Position numbers and translations under genes: made by a program. Source: a virus. Taken from it: a DNA stretch of 45,788 nt. Below the pieces are notes generated by a model, which was given only the letters and a program-made list of their open reading frames with translations, made no database searches and was not told the DNA's origin. The stretch lies in IMG/VR virus record IMGVR_UViG_3300035670_000382, positions 1 through 45,788 of that record; one strand, 5' to 3'. Below, one piece after another: positions 15,521-23,345 of the stretch (positions are counted from its first letter, which is position 1; each line of letters starts with the position of its first letter).

Positions 15521-15795
15521 AAGTATATTATCTACAACCATTCACCACAACCGAAAAACGCCCGCTTACCGTCCACGTGGTTGACCTGCAAAGCGGCGAG
15601 ACGGTCTCCAGCGCAACCGTGACCCACACCCCGCCAAGCGGGAGCGCCCTGGCAATCAGCCCGACCGTATCCACGCCCTATGTCAACTTCCTAGCCGGGG
15701 CATTTACCGCAACCGGGCGGCATCAATTGCAGGTGCAGGCGACCGGGAGCAATGGGTCAAAGCCCGAAGTCCGCTATATCTTCGACGTGGTATAA
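15517..15795 (+). CDS. Small beta-rich protein (92 aa)
   Basis: The 92-residue protein has the strand pattern of a single Ig-like domain ([21 protein letters not shown], then [12 protein letters not shown]). ATGA overlap with the Ser-rich gene suggests stoichiometric expression. It may cap or attach the fibre. The coding end contains TGGTATAAT (15788-15796), which could also be the -10 for the next gene. Confidence 0.5.
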   Translation: MKVYYLQPFTTTEKRPLTVHVVDLQSGETVSSATVTHTPPSGSALAISPTVSTPYVNFLAGAFTATGRHQLQVQATGSNGSKPEVRYIFDVV

Positions 15796-15803
15796 TTTCG
15801 GCA

Positions 15804-16478
15804 ATGAGCAAATACCCTGCCCTGGAAACAGCGGTCGCATACTGCCGCCGCAACGAAATAAAACTACCTCCTGATTTAATTGGAAGTCTTGAGGAATTAG
15901 GGATTAAGGCCGCAACATCCCTTTCTCAAATTTTATCCGATTATCATACTCGAATTGTCCAGGCAATCATTGATTTCTTCACGGGCGCAAGATTGCAAGA
16001 TGCCAAAGGTAGGTATAAACGAGCCACCTCAACGGCTTTTATTGAGGCGTTTGATTTAGGATATAGGGAATCCAGCGGCGGAGAACCAGAACAGCAAGAC
16101 GCCGAATGGTTGGCCGCAAGGCAGGCTGAGGAATTTGGATATATTGACCAGTTGTTTTTGCAAATGCGAGAGTTGCGAAAAGAAGAAGATTTTGATTACT
16201 TTTCTTGGGCCGGGGCGCGGGCTGATGGATATAAAAACAGCCTGAAAATTGTATATAACGAAGGTAAAATGCGTGGAGCAAGAAACAAAATGCTGACCTT
16301 TGTCGGAGATGACGGGATGGAGTCCTGCAAGGATTGCCAGAAGTACAAGGGAAAGAGACACCGCGCCTCTTGGTGGATTAGCCACAACGCCATCCCGCCT
16401 AACCGGGATTTCGAGTGTCACGGGTACAGGTGCGAGCATTACCTGGTGGATGATAACGGCGTGAGGTTCACGGGATGA
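15804..16478 (+). CDS. Minor head protein, Mu F/SPP1 gp7-like (224 aa)
   Basis: The C-terminal 60 residues have the Cys/His metal-site pattern of the Mu F-like head domain: a MESCKDCQKYKGKR segment, a Pro-rich stretch and the CHGYRCEHY motif. The N-terminal half is helical and encoded by AT-richer DNA. Such proteins sit near the portal in the procapsid. It follows the accessory block, and in related phages this gene usually sits next to the portal, which marks 8762-15795 as an insertion. ATG at 15804 would be almost leaderless if the -10 at 15791 is used. Confidence 0.75.
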   Translation: MSKYPALETAVAYCRRNEIKLPPDLIGSLEELGIKAATSLSQILSDYHTRIVQAIIDFFTGARLQDAKGRYKRATSTAFIEAFDLGYRESSGGEPEQQDAEWLAARQAEEFGYIDQLFLQMRELRKEEDFDYFSWAGARADGYKNSLKIVYNEGKMRGARNKMLTFVGDDGMESCKDCQKYKGKRHRASWWISHNAIPPNRDFECHGYRCEHYLVDDNGVRFTG

Positions 16479-16981
16479 TAAAGCTAACCCAGCGCGGCAT
16501 CCCCGAAATTAGAGCCTTCCTTGATACCGTGAAATGGGGTTTCAAGGACGTGGCCGCGAAAGCCTACACGGAATATATCATCGGCATGGATCAGGGCAGC
16601 AGCGGGATGCACACTCATGGCCTGATGCACTACCCGATGTATAAATATATTTCTATGGAGCAGGCTTACGGCGGATTCAAAACGGATAAGCAGCGCCGAT
16701 ATGTGATGGCGGCGATCCGTGACGGCAGGATAGACCCTGGCGCGCCGCACAGGACTGGAGAATTGCAACGCGGCTGGACCTACACCGGGAAGGATACCCG
16801 CTACACCATCAAGAACGAAACGAGTTATGCCGAGCATGTGATGGGTCAAAACCAGGCCAACATGATGTATAAGATCGGGTGGCGCAAGGCTCTTGACGTT
16901 GCCCGTTCGAACATGGCCGGGGCCGCCAGGCACGCGCGAGCAAAAGTAAAGCAATGGATCAAGGAACACAGGAAGGCTTGA
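16475..16981 (+). CDS. HK97 gp10-like head-tail joining protein (168 aa)
   Basis: The middle and end (APHRTGELQRGW, then KNETSYAEHVMG and a basic C-terminal helix) match the gp10-like pattern of a tail completion protein. It overlaps the minor head gene as ATGA. A long N-terminal segment with Met/His-rich stretches is less typical. The stop codon lies inside a possible -35 element of the downstream promoter. Confidence 0.55.
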   Translation: MIKLTQRGIPEIRAFLDTVKWGFKDVAAKAYTEYIIGMDQGSSGMHTHGLMHYPMYKYISMEQAYGGFKTDKQRRYVMAAIRDGRIDPGAPHRTGELQRGWTYTGKDTRYTIKNETSYAEHVMGQNQANMMYKIGWRKALDVARSNMAGAARHARAKVKQWIKEHRKA

Positions 16982-17003
16982 CAATCTAAAAAGGTGGTAT
17001 AAT
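16978..17003 (+). promoter_or_regulatory. Extended -10 promoter before the structured RNA
   Basis: TGGTATAAT at 16995-17003 is a perfect extended -10, identical to that at 2295. TTGACA at 16978-16983 lies upstream but with a 14-base spacer, shorter than ideal, so recognition probably rests on the extended -10. Transcription would start near 17010. Confidence 0.65.
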
Positions 17004-17009
17004 ACGAAC

Positions 17010-17115
17010 AATTGAATAACTGCCGAAGATAGCGCAGAGGCCGGAAGGCGCGCGAAAAGCGGCTCAAGTACAGAAGGCTTGTAAGCGGTACGTCGATTTG
17101 ACGTACCGCTTTTTC
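17010..17115 (+). ncRNA. Structured ~105-nt leader RNA or sRNA
   Basis: Between promoter and terminator lies a compact fold. GCCG (17022-17025) pairs with CGGC (17060-17063). GCGC (17032-17035) pairs with 17050-17053, stacked on GCC/GGC (40-42 with 47-49 of that stretch) closed by a GGAA tetraloop. CAAG (17065-17068) pairs with CTTG (17078-17081). I match no known riboswitch class. It may be a free sRNA or an attenuator for the protease-capsid operon 18 bases later. Confidence 0.5.
17084..17115 (+). terminator. Intrinsic terminator upstream of the protease gene
   Basis: An 11-bp perfect stem (17084-17094 with 17100-17110), a 5-base GATTT loop and a TTTTT tract (17110-17114). It lies only 18 bases before the protease start, so it must be read through or relieved for the operon to be expressed from upstream. 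Confidence 0.85.
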
Positions 17116-17132
17116 GTTTATCAGGAGGCACG

Positions 17133-17900
17133 ATGCCCTGGAACATTCAACAGAATAACGGCAAGTTTTGCGTTCACAAGGAAAACGAACCCGACCCGCT
17201 CCATTGCTATGATACGGAACAGGAGGCGAAAGATTATCTCGCCGCCCTGTACGCCAGCGAGAAGGCGGTCAAGGCGGTCGGGGATTGGGAATTGGAAGTA
17301 TGTGCTGTTCCATTCGGCCCTGACCGTGATAAACAGTCATTTGACGCTGACACGGATTTTATGCTGGGCGAGTTCCCTACCCCGGTGATAACCTACCATC
17401 ACGGCATCGAACCCGGAAAGCAGGGCATCCAGGGCAAGCCCGCCATCATTGGCAAAACAACCAGGATAGAGAAGCGTGCAGACGGGATCTGGATTCGTGT
17501 CCTGTTAGACAAGGCGCTGGATTTAGCCAAGCGGGTGTGGGAAGCCGCCAAGCAAGGATTGGTGGTTGCGTCATCCGACAGCATCGCCCACCTTGCGCGG
17601 CTGGACGTGAACGGGAAAACAAGGATGTATGACAAGGGAACACCTGGCAGGATCGGCGTTTGGCCGTTGGCGGGCGTGAGTTTATGGGATGCTGTTCCCG
17701 GCAACTTCCAGCCAGCCAGCCCGAACGCAATCGCACTACCAGTCATGAAAGCAGTTTACAGGGAAGCCGGATTGGATTTCCCTGAGATTGACAGCACCGG
17801 CGGCGACCCAGGGGCCGAAAAAGCGGCGGGACGTGCGCGGGCAGAACAGGCGAAAGCCAAGAAAATCCTATCAAAAACCAAGAAATTAATCGAGGTGTAA
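17133..17900 (+). CDS. HK97-type prohead protease (255 aa)
   Basis: A Ser protease of the S78/HK97 type that matures the capsid. The catalytic His region (TPVITYHHG) and Ser region (VVASSDSIAH) are in the family order, followed by WPLAGVSLWDAVPGNFQPASPN. The N-terminal segment (CVHKENEPDPLHCYDTEQE) is the extra domain seen in many such proteases. A strong GGAGG precedes ATG. The Lys-rich C-terminus is typical. The capsid gene follows after 2 bases. Confidence 0.85.
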   Translation: MPWNIQQNNGKFCVHKENEPDPLHCYDTEQEAKDYLAALYASEKAVKAVGDWELEVCAVPFGPDRDKQSFDADTDFMLGEFPTPVITYHHGIEPGKQGIQGKPAIIGKTTRIEKRADGIWIRVLLDKALDLAKRVWEAAKQGLVVASSDSIAHLARLDVNGKTRMYDKGTPGRIGVWPLAGVSLWDAVPGNFQPASPNAIALPVMKAVYREAGLDFPEIDSTGGDPGAEKAAGRARAEQAKAKKILSKTKKLIEV

Positions 17901-17902
17901 CA

Positions 17903-19450
17903 ATGAAAGAGGAACTAATTAAGAAACTTGCCGAAGCCCGTAAGGGGATGAAGGCATATCTCGGACGCGACCTCACCGAGGAAGAGACCGAGAAGCTGGC
18001 CGGGTTGAACGCCGATGCTGCAAAGTACGCCGCTCAAATCGAAGCCCTGACCCAGCAGGAAGCCGCAGAAGCGGAAGATGAGGCCCGCATCAAGCGCGAG
18101 CGGGATGCAGCCGTCAAGGCCGCCCGCGATGAGGAACGCGCCGCTGCCCGTCGGTTGGCATTCGAGGGCGCGCCCTATGTCGCCAAATTTGCCGACACCA
18201 ACAAATTCGACAACCTGAGCGCATCCGAGACCGCCCTGGTCATTGATGTGCTGAAATCGCAGCGGGTTGAACCCTCCCCCGCCGCATTCAAGGCGCTCTC
18301 GCTCAAGGTCGCCGCACTCTCTGAAGAAGATCGGTATGTCAAGAGCGCATTCAAGGCCTCCACCAATATTGAGCCAACCAAAGACGCGATCGAAGCAGCC
18401 GTCAAGGCTGCCACAGACCCGATGTACTCCACCGGCTCTACCATCGGTTCGGATTGGGTAGGTACAGCCTACTCGAACGAAATCTGGCGCAAGATCCGCG
18501 CCGAGAATGTGGTACTCAGCCGCATCCCCGAAGATGTGGTCCCCGATGGGTTCTCCAGCAAGTACTGGCCGCTGGAAAGCACCGACCCAACCTGGTACAA
18601 GGTGAGTGAGGCAACCGCCGCAGATGCAACGATGGGCGTTCCTGTTCCTACCGTGACCGCCTCCCAGGTGGCAACCGCCAATAAACAAATCACGCTCGGC
18701 AAGCTGGGCGCGCGCATCATGTATACCCAGGAATTGCTTGAGGATTCGCTTGTCAATACTGCCTCGCAGTTGCGCGAGCAGTTGGTTGCGTCCGGCATGG
18801 AGATCCTGGAGCATGTCGCCATCGATGGTGACACCAACGTTTCCACCAATACCAACATCAACGATATCGGCGGTAACCCTGCCGGGACCGAGCCTTTCCT
18901 GCTGGTTGACGGATTCCGCAAGTTGCCGCTCATTACCAACTCAGCCAACTCCCGCAGCGCAGGCGGTGCGTTCGTTGTCGAGGATTTCCGTGACACCCTG
19001 AAACTGCTCGGCGCGGCTGGCGTGAACGCTGACCCAACAAAGGTTTCTTTTGTCATCGACTATAACACCATGTGGGCCGCAATGAGCCTGCCCGAAATCA
19101 AGACCCGCGACGTATTCAGCGCCGCAACCCTTGAGAACGGCGTATTGACCCGCGTCTACAATTACCCGGTTATCAATGCAAATCAGATGCACCGCCTGGC
19201 ACCGGCTGGGTACGAGCGCAAGGCAGACAGCGCCGGGAAAGTCAACCAGGATACCGCAGCCAACAACGCTTACGGCGCAATCCTGGCGGTTCGTTTCGAC
19301 CAATGGCGGCAGGCTTTCAAGCGCCGGATGACAATCGAAACCACCCGCATTGCTAACGCTGACTCCTGGGAAATCGTTGCCCTGCTCCGCTGGGGCATGG
19401 CCTACCGGGATACCGAAGCCAGCGCCATTACTTACTATGTCGGCGTGTAA
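17903..19450 (+). CDS. HK97-fold major capsid protein (515 aa)
   Basis: The N-terminal ~150 residues form a charged helical delta/scaffold domain (EETEKLAGLNADAAKYAAQIEA). The HK97 fold begins near residue 165 (DPMYSTGSTIGSDWVG) and runs through the E-loop and P-domain helix (TQELLEDSLVNTASQLREQL) to the C-terminal VRFDQWRQAFKRRMTIE region. The scaffold is probably removed by the adjacent protease. AGGTG lies just before ATG. Codon bias is strong, as expected for the most abundant virion protein. Confidence 0.92.
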   Translation: MKEELIKKLAEARKGMKAYLGRDLTEEETEKLAGLNADAAKYAAQIEALTQQEAAEAEDEARIKRERDAAVKAARDEERAAARRLAFEGAPYVAKFADTNKFDNLSASETALVIDVLKSQRVEPSPAAFKALSLKVAALSEEDRYVKSAFKASTNIEPTKDAIEAAVKAATDPMYSTGSTIGSDWVGTAYSNEIWRKIRAENVVLSRIPEDVVPDGFSSKYWPLESTDPTWYKVSEATAADATMGVPVPTVTASQVATANKQITLGKLGARIMYTQELLEDSLVNTASQLREQLVASGMEILEHVAIDGDTNVSTNTNINDIGGNPAGTEPFLLVDGFRKLPLITNSANSRSAGGAFVVEDFRDTLKLLGAAGVNADPTKVSFVIDYNTMWAAMSLPEIKTRDVFSAATLENGVLTRVYNYPVINANQMHRLAPAGYERKADSAGKVNQDTAANNAYGAILAVRFDQWRQAFKRRMTIETTRIANADSWEIVALLRWGMAYRDTEASAITYYVGV

Positions 19451-19475
19451 ACTCCGATACGATAGCCTGATGATA

Positions 19476-19498
19476 GGGCGGGTGTAACCCACCCGCCC
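19476..19498 (+). terminator. Hairpin downstream of the capsid gene, possible attenuator
   Basis: GGGCGGGTG (19476-19484) pairs perfectly with CACCCGCCC (19490-19498) around a 5-base loop. There is no T run afterwards, so it is more likely a stability or processing element lowering downstream expression than a full terminator. Confidence 0.45.
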
Positions 19499-19525
19499 AA
19501 CTCGGAGGCAAAGGAGAACTAAAAA

Positions 19526-19942
19526 ATGGCAGACCCGAAAGTTAAATACCCTTACACCGGCAGGGGCGATCAGCGCATCGCCTGGTTCCGCTCCAAGACC
19601 TTCAATATCGACAACGGCTCAGGCACAACGGATGACGATATCATCCTGTCCGATCTGGACAAAGCCGCTTATGTTGTGCATGTGCGGGCCGTCTATGTTG
19701 AGGCAACCGATACAGCCGGTGCGGCCTCGGCAACCTTCGGTCTCGGCACCGCGGTTGGAGGCGTGACCGTAGTCGCCGCAACCGCCTTGGAAGTGTCAAA
19801 GGCCGTTGGCTCTGCGACTATTGCAACCGTTGTGGCTGGATTGGTTCCGGCAGGCGGGGCGTTGTTCGCCCGTCATACCGGCATCGCCGCAACCGACGCG
19901 GGGCAATACTACCTGCAAGTTGGCGTTTTGCTCCAGCCGTAG
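19526..19942 (+). CDS. Probable capsid decoration or structural protein (138 aa)
   Basis: A 138-residue Ala/Gly/Val-rich protein with repeated beta-strand segments, lying directly after the capsid gene where decoration or head-stabilising proteins are common. AAAGGAG lies 8 bases before ATG. I cannot name a family, so the role is from position and composition. Confidence 0.55.
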   Translation: MADPKVKYPYTGRGDQRIAWFRSKTFNIDNGSGTTDDDIILSDLDKAAYVVHVRAVYVEATDTAGAASATFGLGTAVGGVTVVAATALEVSKAVGSATIATVVAGLVPAGGALFARHTGIAATDAGQYYLQVGVLLQP

Positions 19943-19944
19943 AA

Positions 19945-20589
19945 GTGCAGAACTTTTACAACTCACAAAGCGGAACCTGTTTATTGGTGGGGAATGGGCC
20001 TAACCTGTCCCTTACACCGCCCCATTGGTTCGAGTTTCCATCCTTCGGGATGAATACGATTTTCATGCTTGAGGGATGGAAACCAACCTATTATGTGGCT
20101 GTAGATAGTCGGGTAATGCGGGAGTTTTCGGAAGCAATCAACGAAAAATTCGGAGAAATTCCGAAATTCCTACCAACACCCAACTTGGATAAATGGCAGG
20201 GGCCGAACATCTACCGCTTCTATCATCGCCCCGGCTTACTCTGGCCTTGGGGAGCGCTTCCGCTCTGGCCCTCCGGCTTGATGACTGAGCAAGGGATAAC
20301 CTATGGGAACGTGATGCACGTTGCAATGCAAATCGCCTATTACATGGGTTTTCGTAAGATGCTCATTATCGGGATGGAACACCAAAAATTCAAGGCGCAA
20401 GAGCATTTCTGGGGTGTGGACCACGCCACGAGCGCGAATGCGCCAATTGACGAATGGATGGCAGGCTACAAAACGATTCGAGAGGGTATGGGTGTTGAAA
20501 TGCTGAATATCAGCCCTTATACCCATGTCCCCGAGGACATTTTGCCAACAGATGACTGGATGAAGTATGCAACTAAGCGACTTCTATAA
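19945..20589 (+). CDS. DUF115/GT42-like glycan enzyme, copy A (214 aa)
   Basis: The N-terminus has the GxGPNL nucleotide-binding pattern (CLLVGNGPNLSLTPP), then the FGMNTIF and PTYYVAVDS elements and a late helix with AMQIAYYMGFRKMLIIGMEH. That order is shared by MptE/DUF115, Maf flagellin transferases and GT42 sialyltransferases. The start is GTG 2 bases after the previous stop, without a clear ribosome site. It is a paralogue of the next gene. Sugar transfer is inferred. The residue AVDSR fits a donor-binding site. Confidence 0.6.
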   Translation: MQNFYNSQSGTCLLVGNGPNLSLTPPHWFEFPSFGMNTIFMLEGWKPTYYVAVDSRVMREFSEAINEKFGEIPKFLPTPNLDKWQGPNIYRFYHRPGLLWPWGALPLWPSGLMTEQGITYGNVMHVAMQIAYYMGFRKMLIIGMEHQKFKAQEHFWGVDHATSANAPIDEWMAGYKTIREGMGVEMLNISPYTHVPEDILPTDDWMKYATKRLL

Positions 20590-21211
20590 CCTGCACGCTG
20601 GCGAAACCTGCTTGATTGTTGGGATCGGCCCGAACTTGAAACTCACCCCGCCGGAGTGGTTTGATTATCCGTCTTTCAGCGTCAACACAATCTACAAATA
20701 CGAAGGCTGGAAGCCGGATTATTGGGTGGCGGTTGATTTGCGAATTAGAAACAGGTGGCACACCGTCAAACTGCCAGAACATTACAAAGACGTGGCAAAG
20801 TTTATACCGTCACCCGATTGGGACGTAGTGCCAGGCGATTTCTACCGCTTCCGCCGCCGCCCTGGGTTCGATATATTCCTGGGTGGGCAACTACCGAACC
20901 AGCGGCAGGTCATGACACAATGGGGCATCAACTATCGCCGGGTCATGGATGCGGTTCTGCAAATCGCCTGGCACATGGGTTTCAAGACCATGCTGATGAT
21001 CGGGATTGACCACAACCCCGCGAACAGGCTCGCCCATTTCTGGGGCGATAATTCGTGGGACGTGGCAAACAGCTTTATCTGGGAAGAACGCGGCATGGAA
21101 GAATGCCGCCGGACCATGAATGACGTAACGATGCTGAATATCAGCGAGAATACATATTTGCCTGAAAGCGTGATACCCCGCGATGACTGGCAGAAATGGA
21201 GAAACAAATGA
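20567..21211 (+). CDS. DUF115/GT42-like glycan enzyme, copy B (214 aa)
   Basis: Same length and motif order as the previous gene: CLIVGIGPNLKLTPP, FSVNTIY, PDYWVAVDLR, and ALGF-like AWHMGFKTMLMIGIDH. It overlaps copy A by 23 bases. The two diverge clearly outside motifs, so the duplication is old. Alternatives are a pterin-kinase-like enzyme or a structural scaffold. The genes lie inside the head-connector operon rather than beside the glycosyltransferase block, so virion modification is plausible. Confidence 0.6.
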   Translation: MQLSDFYNLHAGETCLIVGIGPNLKLTPPEWFDYPSFSVNTIYKYEGWKPDYWVAVDLRIRNRWHTVKLPEHYKDVAKFIPSPDWDVVPGDFYRFRRRPGFDIFLGGQLPNQRQVMTQWGINYRRVMDAVLQIAWHMGFKTMLMIGIDHNPANRLAHFWGDNSWDVANSFIWEERGMEECRRTMNDVTMLNISENTYLPESVIPRDDWQKWRNK

Positions 21212-21492
21212 TTGTGCTAATGATTGAATTTGTGCAGGGGCGCAACGTATCGGGAACAGACACTCAGACCGGCGACCATGCCGAAGCCCTCGCCCAGGGG
21301 CGGGAATATGAAGTATCGGAAGAATTGGGAAAGTGGCTGCTGGAAACACGCAAGGCGCATGCCGTCACCAAGACACCCGCCCCCGTGTTCGAAGAAGTTA
21401 TCATCGAGATCGAACCCGATGCAGCCCCGGAAGAAGAACCCGCAGAAGAATCCGAACCGGCGAAGACACCGCGCCGAAGGAGTAAGAAATGA
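21208..21492 (+). CDS. Small acidic head-region protein (94 aa)
   Basis: The N-terminal 50 residues fit a small beta-grasp-like pattern seen in phage head-region proteins (a segment like REYEVSEELGKWLLE). The C-terminus is Glu/Pro-rich with a basic end (PRRRSKK). ATG at 21208 overlaps the previous stop as ATGA and GGAG lies 7 bases upstream. Function unknown. Confidence 0.5.
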   Translation: MIVLMIEFVQGRNVSGTDTQTGDHAEALAQGREYEVSEELGKWLLETRKAHAVTKTPAPVFEEVIIEIEPDAAPEEEPAEESEPAKTPRRRSKK

Positions 21493-21845
21493 ATGTTATT
21501 CGATTATCGCTCACAACCAATTCAGGCGGCGCGGCTACGACCTCTCATACCGCGCACGTGACCGGGCGGCTGTATGCCGTGCAATGTATTGACGGCGATC
21601 TGGCAGATGGCGTTGACCTGACCCTGACCGCAGAGCATGGAGAATTGTCTATCCCCTTGCTTATCAAGGCCGATTGGAACAGCGACCAGATGATTTACCC
21701 GCGTGTCCCATGCGCCGCGATTGCGGACGGAAGCGCCCTGACCTGGTATGACCTGCCGCTTGTGAACGGGAAACCGAAGGCGGTACTCGCCCAGGGCGGG
21801 GATACCAAGACCGGCGCAATCGTGCTGTATATTCAGGACATCTAA
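21489..21845 (+). CDS. Conserved phage virion protein (118 aa)
   Basis: A beta-rich protein with the arrangement GRLYAVQCIDGD, LTLTAEHG and MIYPRVP typical of a conserved structural family near capsid genes in siphoviruses. Roles in head-tail completion or decoration are reported for neighbours, but I cannot assign this member. It is chained to both neighbours by ATGA or 1-base overlaps. Confidence 0.55.
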   Translation: MNVIRLSLTTNSGGAATTSHTAHVTGRLYAVQCIDGDLADGVDLTLTAEHGELSIPLLIKADWNSDQMIYPRVPCAAIADGSALTWYDLPLVNGKPKAVLAQGGDTKTGAIVLYIQDI

Positions 21846-22681
21846 TGACCATCACGAACGGCTACGCAACCCTGGCGAACCTGAAAGACTGGCTCACCAC
21901 GCGCGGCGGGCAGCAGTCTTATGATAGCGCCGATGATAGCATGATAGAACAGGTTATCGAAGCCGCATCCCGGTACATCGATTCCGAAACGGGGCGTACC
22001 TTCTACCCCCGCGTAGAAACGCGCTATTACGACCTGCCAGACGGGCGCGAGATTTGGCTGGATGATGACCTGCTGACCGTGACCACGCTCACCAATGGCG
22101 ACGGCACGGTGCTGACAACCACGTATTATTACCTATACCCCAAGAACCGCTCGCCCAAGTGGAAGATCGTTATGAAGGAATCTTCCACCTACTCCTGGAG
22201 CTATGACGGGTATGGGAATACCGAAGGCGTGATAACCGTTGTCGGGACGTGGGGCTATCACGACAACTACACCCAGCGGGGGTGGTTTGCCGCATCTACC
22301 ATTGCAGAGGATCTGGATATCAGCGAAACCGCCTGGGATGTGGCAAGCGGGATTGCGTACTCGCCGGGCCAGATAGTCAAAGTTGACAGCGAGATGGCGA
22401 TTGTATCGAGCATTTCCGGCAACACGGTAACGGTTGTCCAGCGAGCCGAGAATGGGTCAACAGCCGCAACCCATACCAGCGGGGCAACCCTGTATAGGTG
22501 GGTCCCGATGGAGAACATCCGTCACGCCACCCTATTGATTGCTCAAAATGTGTATTCGTCACGCAGCGGGCAGACATCCGGCGGGCGAATAACCATCACC
22601 GCCGCCGGGATCGTTATCAGGCCGGAAGATGTCCCACCGCTTGCGCTGGCGACCATCGAGAAATACAGGGAGCATGTATGA
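21845..22681 (+). CDS. Head-tail connector/adaptor protein (278 aa)
   Basis: The opening (YATLANLKDWLTTRGG, then a helix IEQVIEAASRYIDSETG) is the gp6-like connector pattern that builds the ring below the portal. A beta-rich insert occupies residues 60-220, and the C-terminal part returns to helices (ENIRHATLLIAQNVYSSR). It is longer than the usual 100-150 residues because of that insert. Confidence 0.6.
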   Translation: MTITNGYATLANLKDWLTTRGGQQSYDSADDSMIEQVIEAASRYIDSETGRTFYPRVETRYYDLPDGREIWLDDDLLTVTTLTNGDGTVLTTTYYYLYPKNRSPKWKIVMKESSTYSWSYDGYGNTEGVITVVGTWGYHDNYTQRGWFAASTIAEDLDISETAWDVASGIAYSPGQIVKVDSEMAIVSSISGNTVTVVQRAENGSTAATHTSGATLYRWVPMENIRHATLLIAQNVYSSRSGQTSGGRITITAAGIVIRPEDVPPLALATIEKYREHV

Positions 22682-23145
22682 CCACCGAAACCCTGTTTCT
22701 GGATGTAACCGAAGGTATTGCAAATTTATCCATTCCCGGTGTGGCCGTGCTGGACGTTGACCGCGTGACGACTTCAAAGGTCATGTCGCCCGGTTCGCTT
22801 TGCCCCATTCCTGATAACTTCGTTTCTAACATCGTTTACACGCCTGATAGTTTCGGGGTTGGCACAAGCCGGAAGGGGACGCTCGCCTATACGCTCAACT
22901 ACCGCTATTATCACAGCGCGATTGGGGCTGAATTATCGGGCGTGTATCCCGTCATGCTGGAAAGGCTCAAGGCTATATTGAATAAGGTGCTTTCTACCGA
23001 GAGCATAGCGGACAGCGATGGGGACGCAATCGCCGTATCTTTTGACCTGGCTGGGATTGGCAAGATCGGGCCGGTCTATGACCCGGCGGGCAACACGTTT
23101 CACGGCGTTGATATTTCATTTCGGATTCAGGAGTTCATAAACTGA
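22678..23145 (+). CDS. Probable head-tail completion/tail terminator protein (155 aa)
   Basis: ATG at 22678 overlaps the connector stop as ATGA, which argues against the longer frame beginning at 22498. The product is beta-rich with a central helix (VMLERLKAILNKVL) and ends SFRIQEFIN, resembling small ring proteins that sit between head and tail tube. The family is not certain. Confidence 0.5.
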   Translation: MTTETLFLDVTEGIANLSIPGVAVLDVDRVTTSKVMSPGSLCPIPDNFVSNIVYTPDSFGVGTSRKGTLAYTLNYRYYHSAIGAELSGVYPVMLERLKAILNKVLSTESIADSDGDAIAVSFDLAGIGKIGPVYDPAGNTFHGVDISFRIQEFIN

Positions 23146-23345
23146 TGAAAATAAGGATACTTTTTGCGGGCAATTTCAACATCGGGCCGAAGGCTATCCA
23201 TTGCGAGGCTGGCGAGATCCTGGAAGCAGATGTCAGCGATGCATATCGCTTAATCGAGGGCTTGTGCGCTGAGGCCGTTTTGGAAGATGACCCGCCAGAG
23301 GAACCGCCGAAGCTAAAAGGAAAGGTGAAACATGGCGACGGGTAG
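23145..23345 (+). CDS. Small hypothetical protein (66 aa)
   Basis: The 66-residue protein is basic at the start (MKIRILFAGNFNIG) and acidic and Pro-rich at the end. It resembles the opening of the small protein at 21208. TGATG overlap with the previous gene and a 14-base overlap with the next. No family recognised. Confidence 0.5.
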   Translation: MKIRILFAGNFNIGPKAIHCEAGEILEADVSDAYRLIEGLCAEAVLEDDPPEEPPKLKGKVKHGDG

